Shown in pieces: positions 52,620-61,875 of a stretch of DNA of 64,000 nucleotides; within the stretch, counting starts at the first letter, position 1, and each line of letters starts with the position of its first letter. The stretch comes from Anaerococcus hydrogenalis DSM 7454 (GTDB lineage: Bacteria; Bacillota; Clostridia; Tissierellales; Peptoniphilaceae). Under the pieces are notes generated by a model. It was not told the origin of the DNA. It did not search any database and was given only the letters and a program-made list of their open reading frames with translations. The translations under genes and the position numbers were made by a program. Where the stretch lies: positions 62,001 to 126,000 of the forward strand of contig NZ_ABXA01000019.1 in the NCBI RefSeq assembly GCF_000173355.1. Reading direction: 5' to 3'.

Positions 52620-53612
52620 ATGAATATTTCAACACCATTAATTTTAGATGATTACTTATCTTATTTAAAATCAATCAGAGCCTTATCGGAAAAAACTATC
52701 AGCGAGTATCGATACGATCTTATCAACTTTATTTATTATCAGATTTTAAGAAAAGTATATTATAATGATAAGCAAAATTTAAATAAGGATATTGAAGATG
52801 AAAATATCAACATCAATAAAATATTTAATAAATCTTTTATAAGTGATATTAATATTCAAGATATGTATTCTTACATATCATATTTAGATAACGAATTAAA
52901 TGATAATGCTTCTACAAGATCTAGAAAAATTTCTGCTTTAAGGTCATTTTATAAGTATTTGCACCAAGAGATTGAAATGATTGATAATAATATAACAGAA
53001 AAATTGAGAAATCCAAAAATTCAAAAAAGACAACCAGTTTATCTCACTTTGAGCGAAACTGAACTCTTACTAGAAACAATAAATGAGGAAAAAAATGAGT
53101 TTTTAAGAAATAGAGATATGGCAATTGTTTTTACCTTTCTTACAACTGGCATGCGTTTATCAGAGCTTGTTAGTGTTGATTTAAATGATATTAAAGATGA
53201 TCATTTTACAATAATTGGTAAAGGAAATAAAGAAAGAACCATATATCTAACCAAAAATTGCATAGATTTAATCGATAATTACATTATGATTAGAAAAAAT
53301 TATTTAAAAGATATTAAAATTAATGCCCTATTTATTTCAACAAGAAAAAAAAGGATATCTAATAGGGCTGTTCAATCTACCGTTGATAAATATTTGAAAA
53401 AGGCAGGATTTGATACAAGAGTCTATTCTACTCACAAATTAAGACATACAGCAGCAACTCTTATGTATAAATATGGAAATGTTGATATAAGAGCTTTGAA
53501 AGATGTTTTAGGTCATGAAAGTGTATCAACTACACAAATTTACACTCACTTGGATAATGAAGATTTAAAAAGAGCTGTAAATAAAAATCCTTTATCAAAC
53601 TTAAAAATATAA
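52620..53612 (+). CDS. xerC: Tyrosine recombinase, XerC/XerD type
   Basis: A site-specific recombinase of 330 residues. The N-terminal SAM-like DNA-binding domain (LILDDYLSYLKSIRALSEKTISEYRYDL) contains an extra Asn/Asp-rich stretch at about 48-72, absent from standard 295-305 residue Xer proteins. The catalytic domain is complete: Arg179 (TTGMRLSEL), Lys204 (GKGNKERT), His272 and Arg275 (THKLRHTAATLM), His299 (LGHESVSTTQIYTH) and nucleophile Tyr308. It stands alone, with no transposon or phage genes next to it, so a chromosome-dimer-resolution role is likely. Which of XerC, XerD or XerS it replaces cannot be told. SD TTAGGAG. Confidence 0.85.
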   Translation: MNISTPLILDDYLSYLKSIRALSEKTISEYRYDLINFIYYQILRKVYYNDKQNLNKDIEDENININKIFNKSFISDINIQDMYSYISYLDNELNDNASTRSRKISALRSFYKYLHQEIEMIDNNITEKLRNPKIQKRQPVYLTLSETELLLETINEEKNEFLRNRDMAIVFTFLTTGMRLSELVSVDLNDIKDDHFTIIGKGNKERTIYLTKNCIDLIDNYIMIRKNYLKDIKINALFISTRKKRISNRAVQSTVDKYLKKAGFDTRVYSTHKLRHTAATLMYKYGNVDIRALKDVLGHESVSTTQIYTHLDNEDLKRAVNKNPLSNLKI

Positions 53613-53636
53613 GCCCCAATTTTGGAGCTTATATTT
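53606..53636. terminator. Bidirectional terminator between the recombinase and ynbB
   Basis: TATAAGC plus CCCA pairs with TGGA plus GCTTATA (about 53608-53633, one mismatch, AATTT-type loop). It serves the two convergent genes; T runs on both sides are short. Confidence 0.6.
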
Positions 53637-54930
53637 AAGAATTTATTTTTAAAGACTTTTGGTCTAAAATCTTATTATCCATATATTTTTCAAGAACTTT
53701 CATTAGGGCTAACTTCCCATGAAATTTATTCAATCCACCTTGAAGATAGACTGTATACGGCTTTCTAAGAGGTCCATCACAAGATAATTCTGAAGTAGCT
53801 CCTTCCACAAAGCCGCCTGATGACATTATTACCTTATCTTCATATCCAGGCATATCATCAGCAATTGGTGTTAGATTACAATCAACACTACAGGATTCTT
53901 GTATTGCCTTAGCAAATAATTCCAGCCTCTCACTAGATTTTAATTTTATAGCTTGAACTATATCACTTCTTGGGTCATCCATTGTTGGAATTATTTCAAA
54001 ACCTAAATTATCAAAAGCTTGAGCAAATAATAAGGCTACCTTAATAGATTCTATTGTTGTTTTGCTTGAATAGTATAGACCTTGTAAAACACCTCTTGTA
54101 GTTCCAAAACTTAGCCCCTCATCTTTACCTATTCCTGGTGCTGTCAATGTATTAGAGCAGTATTCTACCAAATGTTTTTTTCCAGAAATATAACCACCAG
54201 TAAGAGCAATTCCCCCACCGAGATTTTTTATTAATGATCCAGCAATAATATCTGCACCAATTTCTATAGGTTCTTTAGTCTCAGTAAATTCTCCATAGCA
54301 GTTATCTACAAATATAATTACATCTTTATTTACCTCACGAATAGCTTTAATAGCTTTTTGAATTTCTTCTATACTAAAAGCTCTCCTATTTGTATATCCA
54401 GTAGATCTTTGGATCATAACTAGCTTTGTATCACTTTTTAGTTTTTCTTTAATTTTGTCGTATTGGATCTCTTGATCATTTTTTAAGTCTATTTTGTCAT
54501 ATTTAATACCCTTAGATATTAAATTACCTTTTTTATTTCCTTCGATACCTATAACTTGCTGTAAAGTATCATAAGGATCTCCATTAATTGATAGTATTTT
54601 ATCACCATAATTCAAAAGAGAAAATAAAACTAAGGAAATGGCATGAGTTCCAGAAACTATATTCGGCCTAACTAAAGAATCCTCTGACTTAAAAATTGAT
54701 GAAAAAATTGATTCTACAACCTCTCTACCTATATCTGCATATCCATAACCAGTTGCAGAATTAAAATGTATACTTGATAGATTATTTTCATTAAAAGCTT
54801 TTAAAACCTTAATTTGGTTGTATTCACTAACTTTATCAAGTTTTTTAAATCTTTTTTCTAAACTTATATCAATTTTTTCTACATATTTTTCAATATTTTC
54901 ATCTATATTATAAAATTTATTATAAATCAT
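53635..54930 (-). CDS. ynbB: YnbB-like PLP-dependent protein (methionine gamma-lyase-like / aluminium-resistance family)
   Basis: A 431-residue fold-type I PLP enzyme of the family annotated as aluminium-resistance protein or methionine gamma-lyase family (PF06838); its reaction is not established. Motifs: NSATGYGYADIGREVVESIF, VRPNIVSGTHAI, FVDNCYGEFTE (PLP-ring Asp), the PLP lysine in AGSLIKNLGGGIALTGGYI, and APGIGKDEGLSFGTTRGVLQGL. In B. subtilis it also lies close to miaA, and here it is the last gene of mutS-mutL-miaA-ynbB, overlapping miaA by 11 bases. That conserved neighbourhood suggests a role linked to translation or sulfur metabolism, but this is inference. Confidence 0.85.
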   Translation of the reverse strand: MIYNKFYNIDENIEKYVEKIDISLEKRFKKLDKVSEYNQIKVLKAFNENNLSSIHFNSATGYGYADIGREVVESIFSSIFKSEDSLVRPNIVSGTHAISLVLFSLLNYGDKILSINGDPYDTLQQVIGIEGNKKGNLISKGIKYDKIDLKNDQEIQYDKIKEKLKSDTKLVMIQRSTGYTNRRAFSIEEIQKAIKAIREVNKDVIIFVDNCYGEFTETKEPIEIGADIIAGSLIKNLGGGIALTGGYISGKKHLVEYCSNTLTAPGIGKDEGLSFGTTRGVLQGLYYSSKTTIESIKVALLFAQAFDNLGFEIIPTMDDPRSDIVQAIKLKSSERLELFAKAIQESCSVDCNLTPIADDMPGYEDKVIMSSGGFVEGATSELSCDGPLRKPYTVYLQGGLNKFHGKLALMKVLEKYMDNKILDQKSLKINS

Positions 54931-55892
54931 AAGTCTCCTTTGTTAATTTTTTAATATACGACAAATTTTCTTCATCTGAAAACTTATCCCTATAAATAGG
55001 ATAAGAGAAATCATAAGCTAAGTATTTTTTCATCCATGTTATTTGCCTTTTTGCATAACGCCTAGTATTTTTTTTGATTTCATCTAATAAAATTTCTTTT
55101 GAGTATTCTCCTTCAATATAAGGGAAAAATTCTTTGTAACCTATTGCTTGAAGAGATTTAGAATTTTTACTCAAAGAATATTTTTTAACTACATCTCTAA
55201 ATTCCTTTTCTAATCCTTGATCAAACATTAAGTCAACTCTTTTGTTGATTTTTTCATAAAGAATCGCTCTGTCATCATAGTTTATAAAAAATAATAAGGG
55301 ATTGATTTCTTTATTCAGCTTTTTTTTCACCTTTTCTTATTTGGCTAGGCTTTTTTCCACTTAGTTCATAAGTTTCTATAGCTCTTACTATTCTTTGAAC
55401 TTCGTTTGGATGGTATTTCTCTGCTGCTACTGGATCAATTTTTAATAATTTTTCATAAATATAACCATTCCCATAAGTTTTTGCTTCATTTTCTAATTTT
55501 TTTCTCAAATTCTCATCTTTTTTATATGTTCCATAATTCATATCAAAAATTATAGAATCTATATAAAATCCAGTTCCACCAGCAATTATAGGGAGTTTAT
55601 CCCTTGAATTTATATTCTTGATCAAATCCCTTGCTAAATCTTTAAATTCACTTACTGAATAGTCTTGGTCAGGGTATTTTAAATCCAGGCCATAATGTTT
55701 GATACCACCCATCTCAATTGATTTAATTTTATTTGTACCAATATCCATTTCCTTATATATTTGTTGGCTATCGGCAGAAATAATTTCACCATCAAATTCT
55801 TTTGCTAAATTTATTGCTATATCACTTTTACCACTTGCTGTAGGACCTGTTATAATCAAAACTCTATCTGTCAAAATATTTCTCCAATTCAT
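54920..55892 (-). CDS. miaA: tRNA dimethylallyltransferase MiaA, one frameshift
   Basis: Transfers a dimethylallyl group to A37 of tRNAs reading UNN codons. The first part (from ATG 55892, SD GAGG) has the P-loop VLIITGPTASGKSDIA, ISADSQQIYKEMDIGT, GIKHYGLD, and PIIAGGTGFYIDSII. The second part has ALGYKEFF-like AIGYKEFFPYIEG and KKNTRRYAKRQITWMKKY, the MiaA C-terminal hallmark. The frame breaks at T8 55320-55327; removing one base gives RKGEKKLNKEINPLLFF and 323 residues, a normal length. Overlaps mutL by 29 bases and ynbB by 11. A TTG at 55874 is a less likely start. Confidence 0.92.
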
Positions 55893-57666
55893 TTTCCTCT
55901 ATTGCAATTATAGTAGGCTTACCATCGTATGTTTTATATGGATTTTCAGATTTATTTAATTTATCTATAGTAGCATATGCCTCTGATTCATCAATTTTAT
56001 CACCTTTTCTAAAGGTATTCTTATTTATTAAAGAAGAAAGTTTTTCTTTAAATAAATCTTCTTTTGAATCATCAATATCTAATAGATTATAGAAAAACTC
56101 AAGATTTTCAGGATTATCAAAGACAATAGGTACTGATCTTATTATTAATTTATCAAAGGAAAAAGTATCTATTTCAAATCCTAGTTTTTTAAAAACATCT
56201 TTTTTTTCTATATACTTATTATATTCTTCGAGACTAACTTTTATAATTTTAGCTTCTAATAATTGCTGTGAATTCATCTGATTTTTTTTAAAATTTTCAA
56301 TAAATTCGTCAAATTTTATCCTTTGATCTGCTCTTCTATGGTCTAATAAGAGGATTTTATCTAAATTAATAAATAAAGAATAACGATTAAAGATACTAGT
56401 CTTATATAACAAATTTTTAGTATCAATGAAATTTTTGTTTCTCTTATCTTCTAATTCTTTGGAGACTTTCTTTTTTTCTTCTTTTTCTATGAAATTTAGC
56501 TCTTCTACTTCAAAAAAATCATCATGGGTATCACTAATACTTTTATCATCAATATTCTCTTTCTCGTAAGAATTTTTTTCTTCATTTACCTTATTATATA
56601 AGTTTAATACCTCAGCATAGTCATCGTAAAAGTTTAATTCTTCCTTTTGATCCTCTGGCACTTTTACTTTTTTAAAATCAGAATTCTCATATAATACTTT
56701 TGATACATTATCTTCTAAAAGTTCTATTAGATTATCTTCATAGGTAAATTTAATTTCTTTTTTATTGGGGTGAATATTTACATCAATATTATTTGTATCT
56801 GTTTTAATAAATAAGAAAAAAGCAGGATATCTTTGGTTTGGAATTGATGATTTATATTTACTTTCAACAGCCTTACTTATATTATTATTTTCAATCAACC
56901 TATTATTGACAAAAATATATTGAAAAGACCTATTTCCCCTATAATAATTTGTATTTGAAATATAACCACTAATGTTATATAAAGAATTTTTAGCCTTTAT
57001 TTTTAAAATATTATCCTTTAGATTTTCATCGATAAGATTTATAATTTTATCTTTTAAGCTATCATTTTCCAATGTTTGAAAAACTAATCTATTATCTTTA
57101 ATAAATTTCAAAGAAACATTCTCATAACCTAAGGCTAGAGCTTGGATAATTTTTGAAATTTTATTCGATTCATTTATATCAGAACCCAAAAACTTTCTTC
57201 TAACTGGAAGATTTGAAAATAAATTAAATACTTCTATACTTGTTCCATTATTTGTTGCAATAGAACTTTTGGATCCAATTTTTCCATTTTTAAATTCTAA
57301 TTTTTTACCTATTTCTTGATTTGATGTTTTAGAAACAGCCTTAACATCAGCACAAGAAATAATTGATGAAAGGGCTTCTCCCCTAAAACCTAAAGAAAAT
57401 ATCCTATAAAGGTCTGAAAAATCTTTAATTTTTGAAGTAGCATGTCTTTTAAAAGCACGTATAAAATCATCTTCTTCAATTCCGACACCATCATCTGTAA
57501 CTCTAATATATGATTTCCCGCCATTTTTTATTTCAACTATTATATTTTTTGCATCTGCATCAATTGAGTTTTCAACTAACTCTTTAATAATAGAAACAGG
57601 AGATTCTATGACTTCTCCTGCTGCAATTTGTTCGATAGTTTTTTCATCTAATTCTATGATTTTCAT
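55864..57666 (-). CDS. mutL: DNA mismatch repair protein MutL
   Basis: A GHKL ATPase linking MutS recognition to strand removal. The 600-residue protein has IAAGEVIESPVSIIKELVENSIDADA (ATP-binding Asn/Glu), RVTDDGVGIEEDDFIRAFKRHATSKI, SLGFRGEALSSI, and NGTSIEVFNLFSNLPVRRKFL. The C-terminal dimerisation domain does not show a clear DQHAxxER metal motif: the corresponding block reads LLLDHRRADQRIKFDEF, so endonuclease activity is uncertain. I chose the second of two tandem ATGs (57666) because SD AAGGAG is only two bases from the first. It starts within the mutS stop. Confidence 0.94.
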   Translation of the reverse strand: MKIIELDEKTIEQIAAGEVIESPVSIIKELVENSIDADAKNIIVEIKNGGKSYIRVTDDGVGIEEDDFIRAFKRHATSKIKDFSDLYRIFSLGFRGEALSSIISCADVKAVSKTSNQEIGKKLEFKNGKIGSKSSIATNNGTSIEVFNLFSNLPVRRKFLGSDINESNKISKIIQALALGYENVSLKFIKDNRLVFQTLENDSLKDKIINLIDENLKDNILKIKAKNSLYNISGYISNTNYYRGNRSFQYIFVNNRLIENNNISKAVESKYKSSIPNQRYPAFFLFIKTDTNNIDVNIHPNKKEIKFTYEDNLIELLEDNVSKVLYENSDFKKVKVPEDQKEELNFYDDYAEVLNLYNKVNEEKNSYEKENIDDKSISDTHDDFFEVEELNFIEKEEKKKVSKELEDKRNKNFIDTKNLLYKTSIFNRYSLFINLDKILLLDHRRADQRIKFDEFIENFKKNQMNSQQLLEAKIIKVSLEEYNKYIEKKDVFKKLGFEIDTFSFDKLIIRSVPIVFDNPENLEFFYNLLDIDDSKEDLFKEKLSSLINKNTFRKGDKIDESEAYATIDKLNKSENPYKTYDGKPTIIAIEENELEKYFDR

Positions 57667-60275
57667 CATATCTCCTTAATATTTTCAATAAGCTTGCTTA
57701 AAACATTTATAGCTTCAAGAGGTGTAAGCTCATTAATATTTATAGAATCAATATTTTCTTTTAACTTATCCACCTTTATCTTATATATATCGTCAATAGT
57801 ATTATTTACAATATTTGTGCTATTTTTAAATACCCTGTCATCTTCATCTAGTTTATCCATAAAAATTTTAGCGTTTTCAATAAGTTCATCTGGTAAACCT
57901 GATAGTTTTGCAACCTCAATACCATAAGACCTATCAGTTTTACCTTTGGATATTTTTCTTAAAAATACCAAGTTATTATCTTCTTCCAAAATATCTATCT
58001 TTAGATTAACTACATTATCAAGCTTATTTTCAAGTATGGTAAGCTCATGAAAATGTGTAGCAAAGACAGTTTTTGCTCTTTTTTTCTTACTTAAATAATC
58101 AACAAGACTCATAGCAATAGATAAACCATCATCAGAGCTTGTTCCCCTACCAACTTCATCTAATATTATAAAGGAATTTTCTGTAGAATTTTTTAAAATA
58201 TTACTAACTTCATTCATTTCGAGCATAAATGTTGATTCACCTTTTGAAATATTATCGCTCGCTCCAATTCTTGTAAATACCTTATCACAAACCGAAATAC
58301 TTGCACTTTGACAAGGGACAAAAGATCCCATTTGAGCTAGAATAATAATAATTGCCATCTGTCTCATATAAGTTGACTTTCCAGCCATATTTGGTCCTGT
58401 AATAATTTGAATTAAATTATTATCCTCACCAATATCTGTATCATTTGCTATAAATTCATTTTCCTTTAAATTCTTTTCAATTACAGGATGTCTTCCATCT
58501 TTAATTTTTATAGTATTATCATTGGTAATTATAGGTTTCTTATAATTATTTTCTATAGCAAGTTTTGCAAGGGAGTTTAATGAGTCTATTATCGAAATTA
58601 GTTTAGACAAGTATTGAAGTTTTTTGGTATTATCTAAAATAAATTCACGAATTTCTCCAAAGATTTTATATTCTAATTCATTAATCTTATCACTGGAGCC
58701 AAGAATTAAATTTGATAGTTCTTCAAGCTTTTCTGTAGTATATCTTTCCTGGTTTTTTAAGGTTTGTTTTCTTATATAATAATCTGGAACAAGGTGTGTA
58801 TTTGCCTTTGTTACTTCAATTGAATATCCATTATTTTTATTATAATTTATTTTTAACTTACTAATTCCTGTTTTTTCTTTCTCATCTTTTTCATAATTTA
58901 TTAAGTCTTTTTCAGCAGATATTGATGACTCTTTTAACTTATCTAGGTCATCATTAAATCCTTCTTTTATAATTCCACCTTCAGTAATTACAATAGGTGG
59001 ATCATTAATTATAGACTTATCTAAAATTTCATAAATATTTGAGACATCAGGTATGTTTTTAGAAAAACTTACTATATCTTTATTATCTAATTTAGAAAGA
59101 TATTTCTTAAATTCTGGGATATTTCTTAATGAAGTTTTTAAGGAAATGAAATCTCTAGCATTAGCTCTTTGATAAGAAATTTTTCCAATAATTCTTTCCA
59201 GATCATATATATCATCAAGATAAAAAGTAATCTTATGAGATATATCAGTATTCAAATAAAAATATTCAACTAAATCTAATCTTTTTTCTATTTTTTCTTT
59301 ATCAATTAAAGGTCTTTCAAGCCATTCATTTAAAAGTCTTGAACCCATAACTGTATCAGCCTTATCAATTAATTTGAATAAAGAATTTTCCTTACCTTTT
59401 TTATCTATATTAGTATGAAGTTCTAAATTTCTTCTTGTATTAGCATCAAGTTGCATATAAGAAGAAATTTCAAGAATTTCAATCTCATTTAAATGAGCTA
59501 GATTATTTTTATGATATCTATAAATATAATCAAGTAAATTTGAAATAGCTATTAAGGATATTCTTAAGTTTTTAACTTTTTCAAAATTTCTCCCACCTAA
59601 ATGATTAAATACATTTTTACTTAAAGACTTATAGTTATCTGTTTCATCAATCTTATTTATTAATGTTTCCTTATTTAGGTCTAAATAATCCAAGACTTTT
59701 TTATTTGTAAAATTAGAATTTATAATAATTTCGGATGGAGATATTTTTTCAATCTCATTTATTAATTTATTTGCACTAGAATCTTTATCACTTTTTATTT
59801 CAAAAGTCATCAATTTTCCAGTAGATATGTCAGCAAAACATGCCCCTATACCAAACTTACTCTCAAAAATTGACAATAGAAAATTATTATCTTTCTTATC
59901 CAAAGATTCTAAATCTACAACAGTACCTGGACTAATAACCCTAGTAATAGCTCTTTTAACCAAACCCTTTGCTTTTTTAGGATCTTCAACTTGATCACAA
60001 AGAGCAACTTTATATCCATTCTTGACTAATTTATTAATGTAAGTATCAATTACATGATGAGGAACTCCACACATAGGAGCTCTTTTATCATGACCACATT
60101 CTTTTCCTGTTAAAGCAAGCTGTAAGGTCTTGCTGATAGTTATAGCATCAGTAAAAAAAGCCTCATAAAAATCCCCGACCCTATAAAGAAGCAAAGAATC
60201 CTTAAAATCATTTTTTACATCTACATAATGCCTTAACATAGGCGTTAATTTTTCATATTTAAACTCTTGGTCCAT
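57666..60275 (-). CDS. mutS: DNA mismatch repair protein MutS
   Basis: Recognises mispaired bases and clamps DNA as an ATP-dependent dimer. The 869-residue protein has the mismatch-reading GDFYEAFFTDA (Phe-x-Glu motif), the CGVPHH block, the connector and lever domains, and the ATPase: ITGPNMAGKSTYMRQ, FTRIGASDNISKGESTFMLEM, FIILDEVGRGTSSDDGLSIA, and FATHFHEL. SD AAGGATGTGA. First gene of the mutS-mutL-miaA-ynbB transcript. Confidence 0.97.
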   Translation of the reverse strand: MDQEFKYEKLTPMLRHYVDVKNDFKDSLLLYRVGDFYEAFFTDAITISKTLQLALTGKECGHDKRAPMCGVPHHVIDTYINKLVKNGYKVALCDQVEDPKKAKGLVKRAITRVISPGTVVDLESLDKKDNNFLLSIFESKFGIGACFADISTGKLMTFEIKSDKDSSANKLINEIEKISPSEIIINSNFTNKKVLDYLDLNKETLINKIDETDNYKSLSKNVFNHLGGRNFEKVKNLRISLIAISNLLDYIYRYHKNNLAHLNEIEILEISSYMQLDANTRRNLELHTNIDKKGKENSLFKLIDKADTVMGSRLLNEWLERPLIDKEKIEKRLDLVEYFYLNTDISHKITFYLDDIYDLERIIGKISYQRANARDFISLKTSLRNIPEFKKYLSKLDNKDIVSFSKNIPDVSNIYEILDKSIINDPPIVITEGGIIKEGFNDDLDKLKESSISAEKDLINYEKDEKEKTGISKLKINYNKNNGYSIEVTKANTHLVPDYYIRKQTLKNQERYTTEKLEELSNLILGSSDKINELEYKIFGEIREFILDNTKKLQYLSKLISIIDSLNSLAKLAIENNYKKPIITNDNTIKIKDGRHPVIEKNLKENEFIANDTDIGEDNNLIQIITGPNMAGKSTYMRQMAIIIILAQMGSFVPCQSASISVCDKVFTRIGASDNISKGESTFMLEMNEVSNILKNSTENSFIILDEVGRGTSSDDGLSIAMSLVDYLSKKKRAKTVFATHFHELTILENKLDNVVNLKIDILEEDNNLVFLRKISKGKTDRSYGIEVAKLSGLPDELIENAKIFMDKLDEDDRVFKNSTNIVNNTIDDIYKIKVDKLKENIDSININELTPLEAINVLSKLIENIKEI

Positions 60276-60697
60276 ATAATCACATCCTTAAAATCTACAC
60301 TTAACATCTTATATTGTACCATAAATATAGTAATTTAGAACTCTTGCTTAAAATTTAAATTCAAAAAAATATGCAAAAGTTATTTTGCTTTTATCTAAGT
60401 TCTTACTACAAAATTATTGTATACATAATACTTGATTGTCAATCCCTTATATATATTTTTTTAAAAAAACATTTGTAAAAGGATATATCTTCTTATTTCT
60501 ATAATATCTAGTCTACTGGCTGGTATTAAGTCTTGATTAAATTATTATTCATCAAGTAATTTGTTTAAGGAGCTTATAAATTTTAATATTATTAAAATTT
60601 TCTTTAATTAAATATTTTCACTAACTTTATGAAATCATAATATTATAATAAACTTGTATCTACGAATTTAAAAATATTATAGAAAGATATAAAGTTA
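60276..60697. other. Gene-free AT-rich stretch upstream of mutS
   Basis: About 420 bases with no supported gene. An extended -10 for mutS (minus strand TGGTACAAT, 60313-60321) lies near its left end. A 10-bp AT-only inverted repeat (60580-60589 with 60593-60602) and a 6-bp one around CTTGAT/ATCAAG (near 60534-60557) are visible, but neither has a terminator tail or neighbouring gene. It may be the remnant of a lost gene; nothing in it is recognisable. Confidence 0.5.
60313..60321 (-). promoter_or_regulatory. Extended -10 promoter of the mutS operon
   Basis: The minus strand reads TGGTACAAT ending at 60313, 38 bases before the mutS ATG; no good -35 is seen. Confidence 0.5.
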
Positions 60698-60732
60698 AAA
60701 AAATAACCCATGAAAAACCATGAGTTATTTAA
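60698..60732 (-). terminator. Terminator of the dut transcript
   Basis: On the minus strand AAATAACTCATG pairs with CATGGGTTATTT (one mismatch) around a short T-rich loop, followed by a T run. Confidence 0.8.
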
Positions 60733-61270
60733 TATTAATTGTTTGTATATTTCTAATCCATTTACCTGAATCTTTATCTTGTTTATCTAAAGCAAATAAA
60801 ACACCCAATTTTTTATTATATTCAATATTAGGTTTAGAATCAATTTTATATACTAATATAACCCTATTTACCTCTAAGGCAGTTTCCATACTCAAACTTG
60901 TTTTGTTCCCTTTTTGGTCTGAAAATTCAATTACATTATTAAGATTAGGATTAATTTTTTCTTTTTTTAGTATTTTTTCTATAGCTACACCTGTCAAAGT
61001 AAATTCTTCACCATTTTCTAATGTAACTTTACTTTCAGTTGCTCCTAATTTTCTTAATTCTTTAAGACTTAAGGAATCAATCTCATTATCATTATTTTTT
61101 ACGACAATTATTTCATTATCATATGAAGATAGATTTCTATTTGATAAAAAATCTAAAGCTTTAGAGAATAAAAAAAGGCCAATAACTATTACAAAAACCA
61201 ATAAAATTAGATTATATTTATTTTTTCTATATAATTTTAAGAATGTATTATTATTTTTACGTCTCCTCAT
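60725..61270 (-). CDS. Membrane-anchored protein with a sulfite-oxidase-fold-like domain
   Basis: A 181-residue protein: basic N-terminus (MRRRKNNN), one membrane helix (LILLVFVIVIGLFLFSKAL), then an extracellular domain. Its pattern, SLSLKELRKLGATESKVTLENGEEFTLTGVAIEKILKKEKI, IEFSDQKGNKTSLSMETAL, VILVYKIDSK, then WIRNIQTI near the end, resembles the oxidoreductase molybdopterin-binding (SUOX-like, PF00174) fold used in small secreted proteins. It contains no cysteine, so it cannot ligate molybdenum the usual way, and is more likely a structural or binding domain. The ATG overlaps the dut stop by one base, so it is translationally coupled to dut. Fold assignment is by eye. Confidence 0.6.
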   Translation of the reverse strand: MRRRKNNNTFLKLYRKNKYNLILLVFVIVIGLFLFSKALDFLSNRNLSSYDNEIIVVKNNDNEIDSLSLKELRKLGATESKVTLENGEEFTLTGVAIEKILKKEKINPNLNNVIEFSDQKGNKTSLSMETALEVNRVILVYKIDSKPNIEYNKKLGVLFALDKQDKDSGKWIRNIQTINIK

Positions 61271-61704
61271 TATTTTCCGGTTGAACCGATTCCACCTTCT
61301 CCTCTTTCACTTTCACAAAGTTCATCAACTCTTTCTATTTGTACTTTTTCATAAGGTTGGATAACCATTTGGGCAAGTCTCTCACCGTTTTTTATAGTTT
61401 GGCAATCATTTCCAAAATTATAAAAGAATAATTTTATTTCTCCCCTATAATCACTATCAATAATTCCAGTTGAATTAGCAAGCATTAATTGTCTTTTAAC
61501 ACCTGTTGAAGACCTAGGATAAATAGCAGCAAAATATCTTTCAGGAATTTCAATATGCAATCCTGTTTCAATTTTTGCTATCTCTCCTGGTTTTATTATA
61601 ATATCATTTTTATTTGAGGAATATATATCCATACCTGCTGAATACTTTGTTTTATATTCTGGCAAATTATTATTTGTTTTTATTTTAAGAATTTTTTTTG
61701 TCAT
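61270..61704 (-). CDS. dut: dUTP diphosphatase (trimeric dUTPase)
   Basis: Hydrolyses dUTP to dUMP, preventing uracil in DNA. The 144-residue protein has all five motifs: AGMDIYS (I), PRSSTGVKRQL (II), NSTGIIDSDYRGEIKLFFYN (III), GERLAQMVIQPY (IV), and the P-loop-like RGEGGIGSTGK (V). ATG 61704 has SD AGGAG at a good distance; a GTG at 61710 is the overlapping alternative. Divergent from the small protein gene at 61876, with its own extended -10 (minus TGGTAAAAT, 61732-61740). Confidence 0.96.
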   Translation of the reverse strand: MTKKILKIKTNNNLPEYKTKYSAGMDIYSSNKNDIIIKPGEIAKIETGLHIEIPERYFAAIYPRSSTGVKRQLMLANSTGIIDSDYRGEIKLFFYNFGNDCQTIKNGERLAQMVIQPYEKVQIERVDELCESERGEGGIGSTGK

Positions 61705-61731
61705 AAACACTCCTATCTATTTGTACAACTT

Positions 61732-61740
61732 ATTTTACCA
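61732..61740 (-). promoter_or_regulatory. Extended -10 promoter of dut
   Basis: The minus strand reads TGGTAAAAT, 28 bases before the dut ATG; the candidate -35 TTTTAA lies 17 bp upstream (61755-61760). Confidence 0.5.
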
Positions 61741-61805
61741 TATTATCATATAATTTAAAATGTAAATTCTTTTTAATATTTTTAAAAAATTTGTTAATAA
61801 TAAAA

Positions 61806-61835
61806 TTGGTTAATTTAAAGACAAAAGGGTATAAT
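61806..61835 (+). promoter_or_regulatory. Promoter of the small hydrophilic protein gene
   Basis: TTGGTT (61806-61811), 18-bp spacer, TATAAT (61830-61835), 40 bases before the ATG. Confidence 0.65.
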
Positions 61836-61875
61836 AAAATTAGATTCTAATTTTTAAATTAAAAAGGAGTAAAAA

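Noticed and set aside
60580-60602. Terminator in the mutS upstream region
   Set aside because: The 10-bp stem is made only of A-T pairs, has no proper T tail and follows no gene.
60720-61364. Plus-strand frame opposite the SUOX-like protein and dut
   Set aside because: It overlaps two well-supported minus-strand genes and has no SD or recognisable domain.
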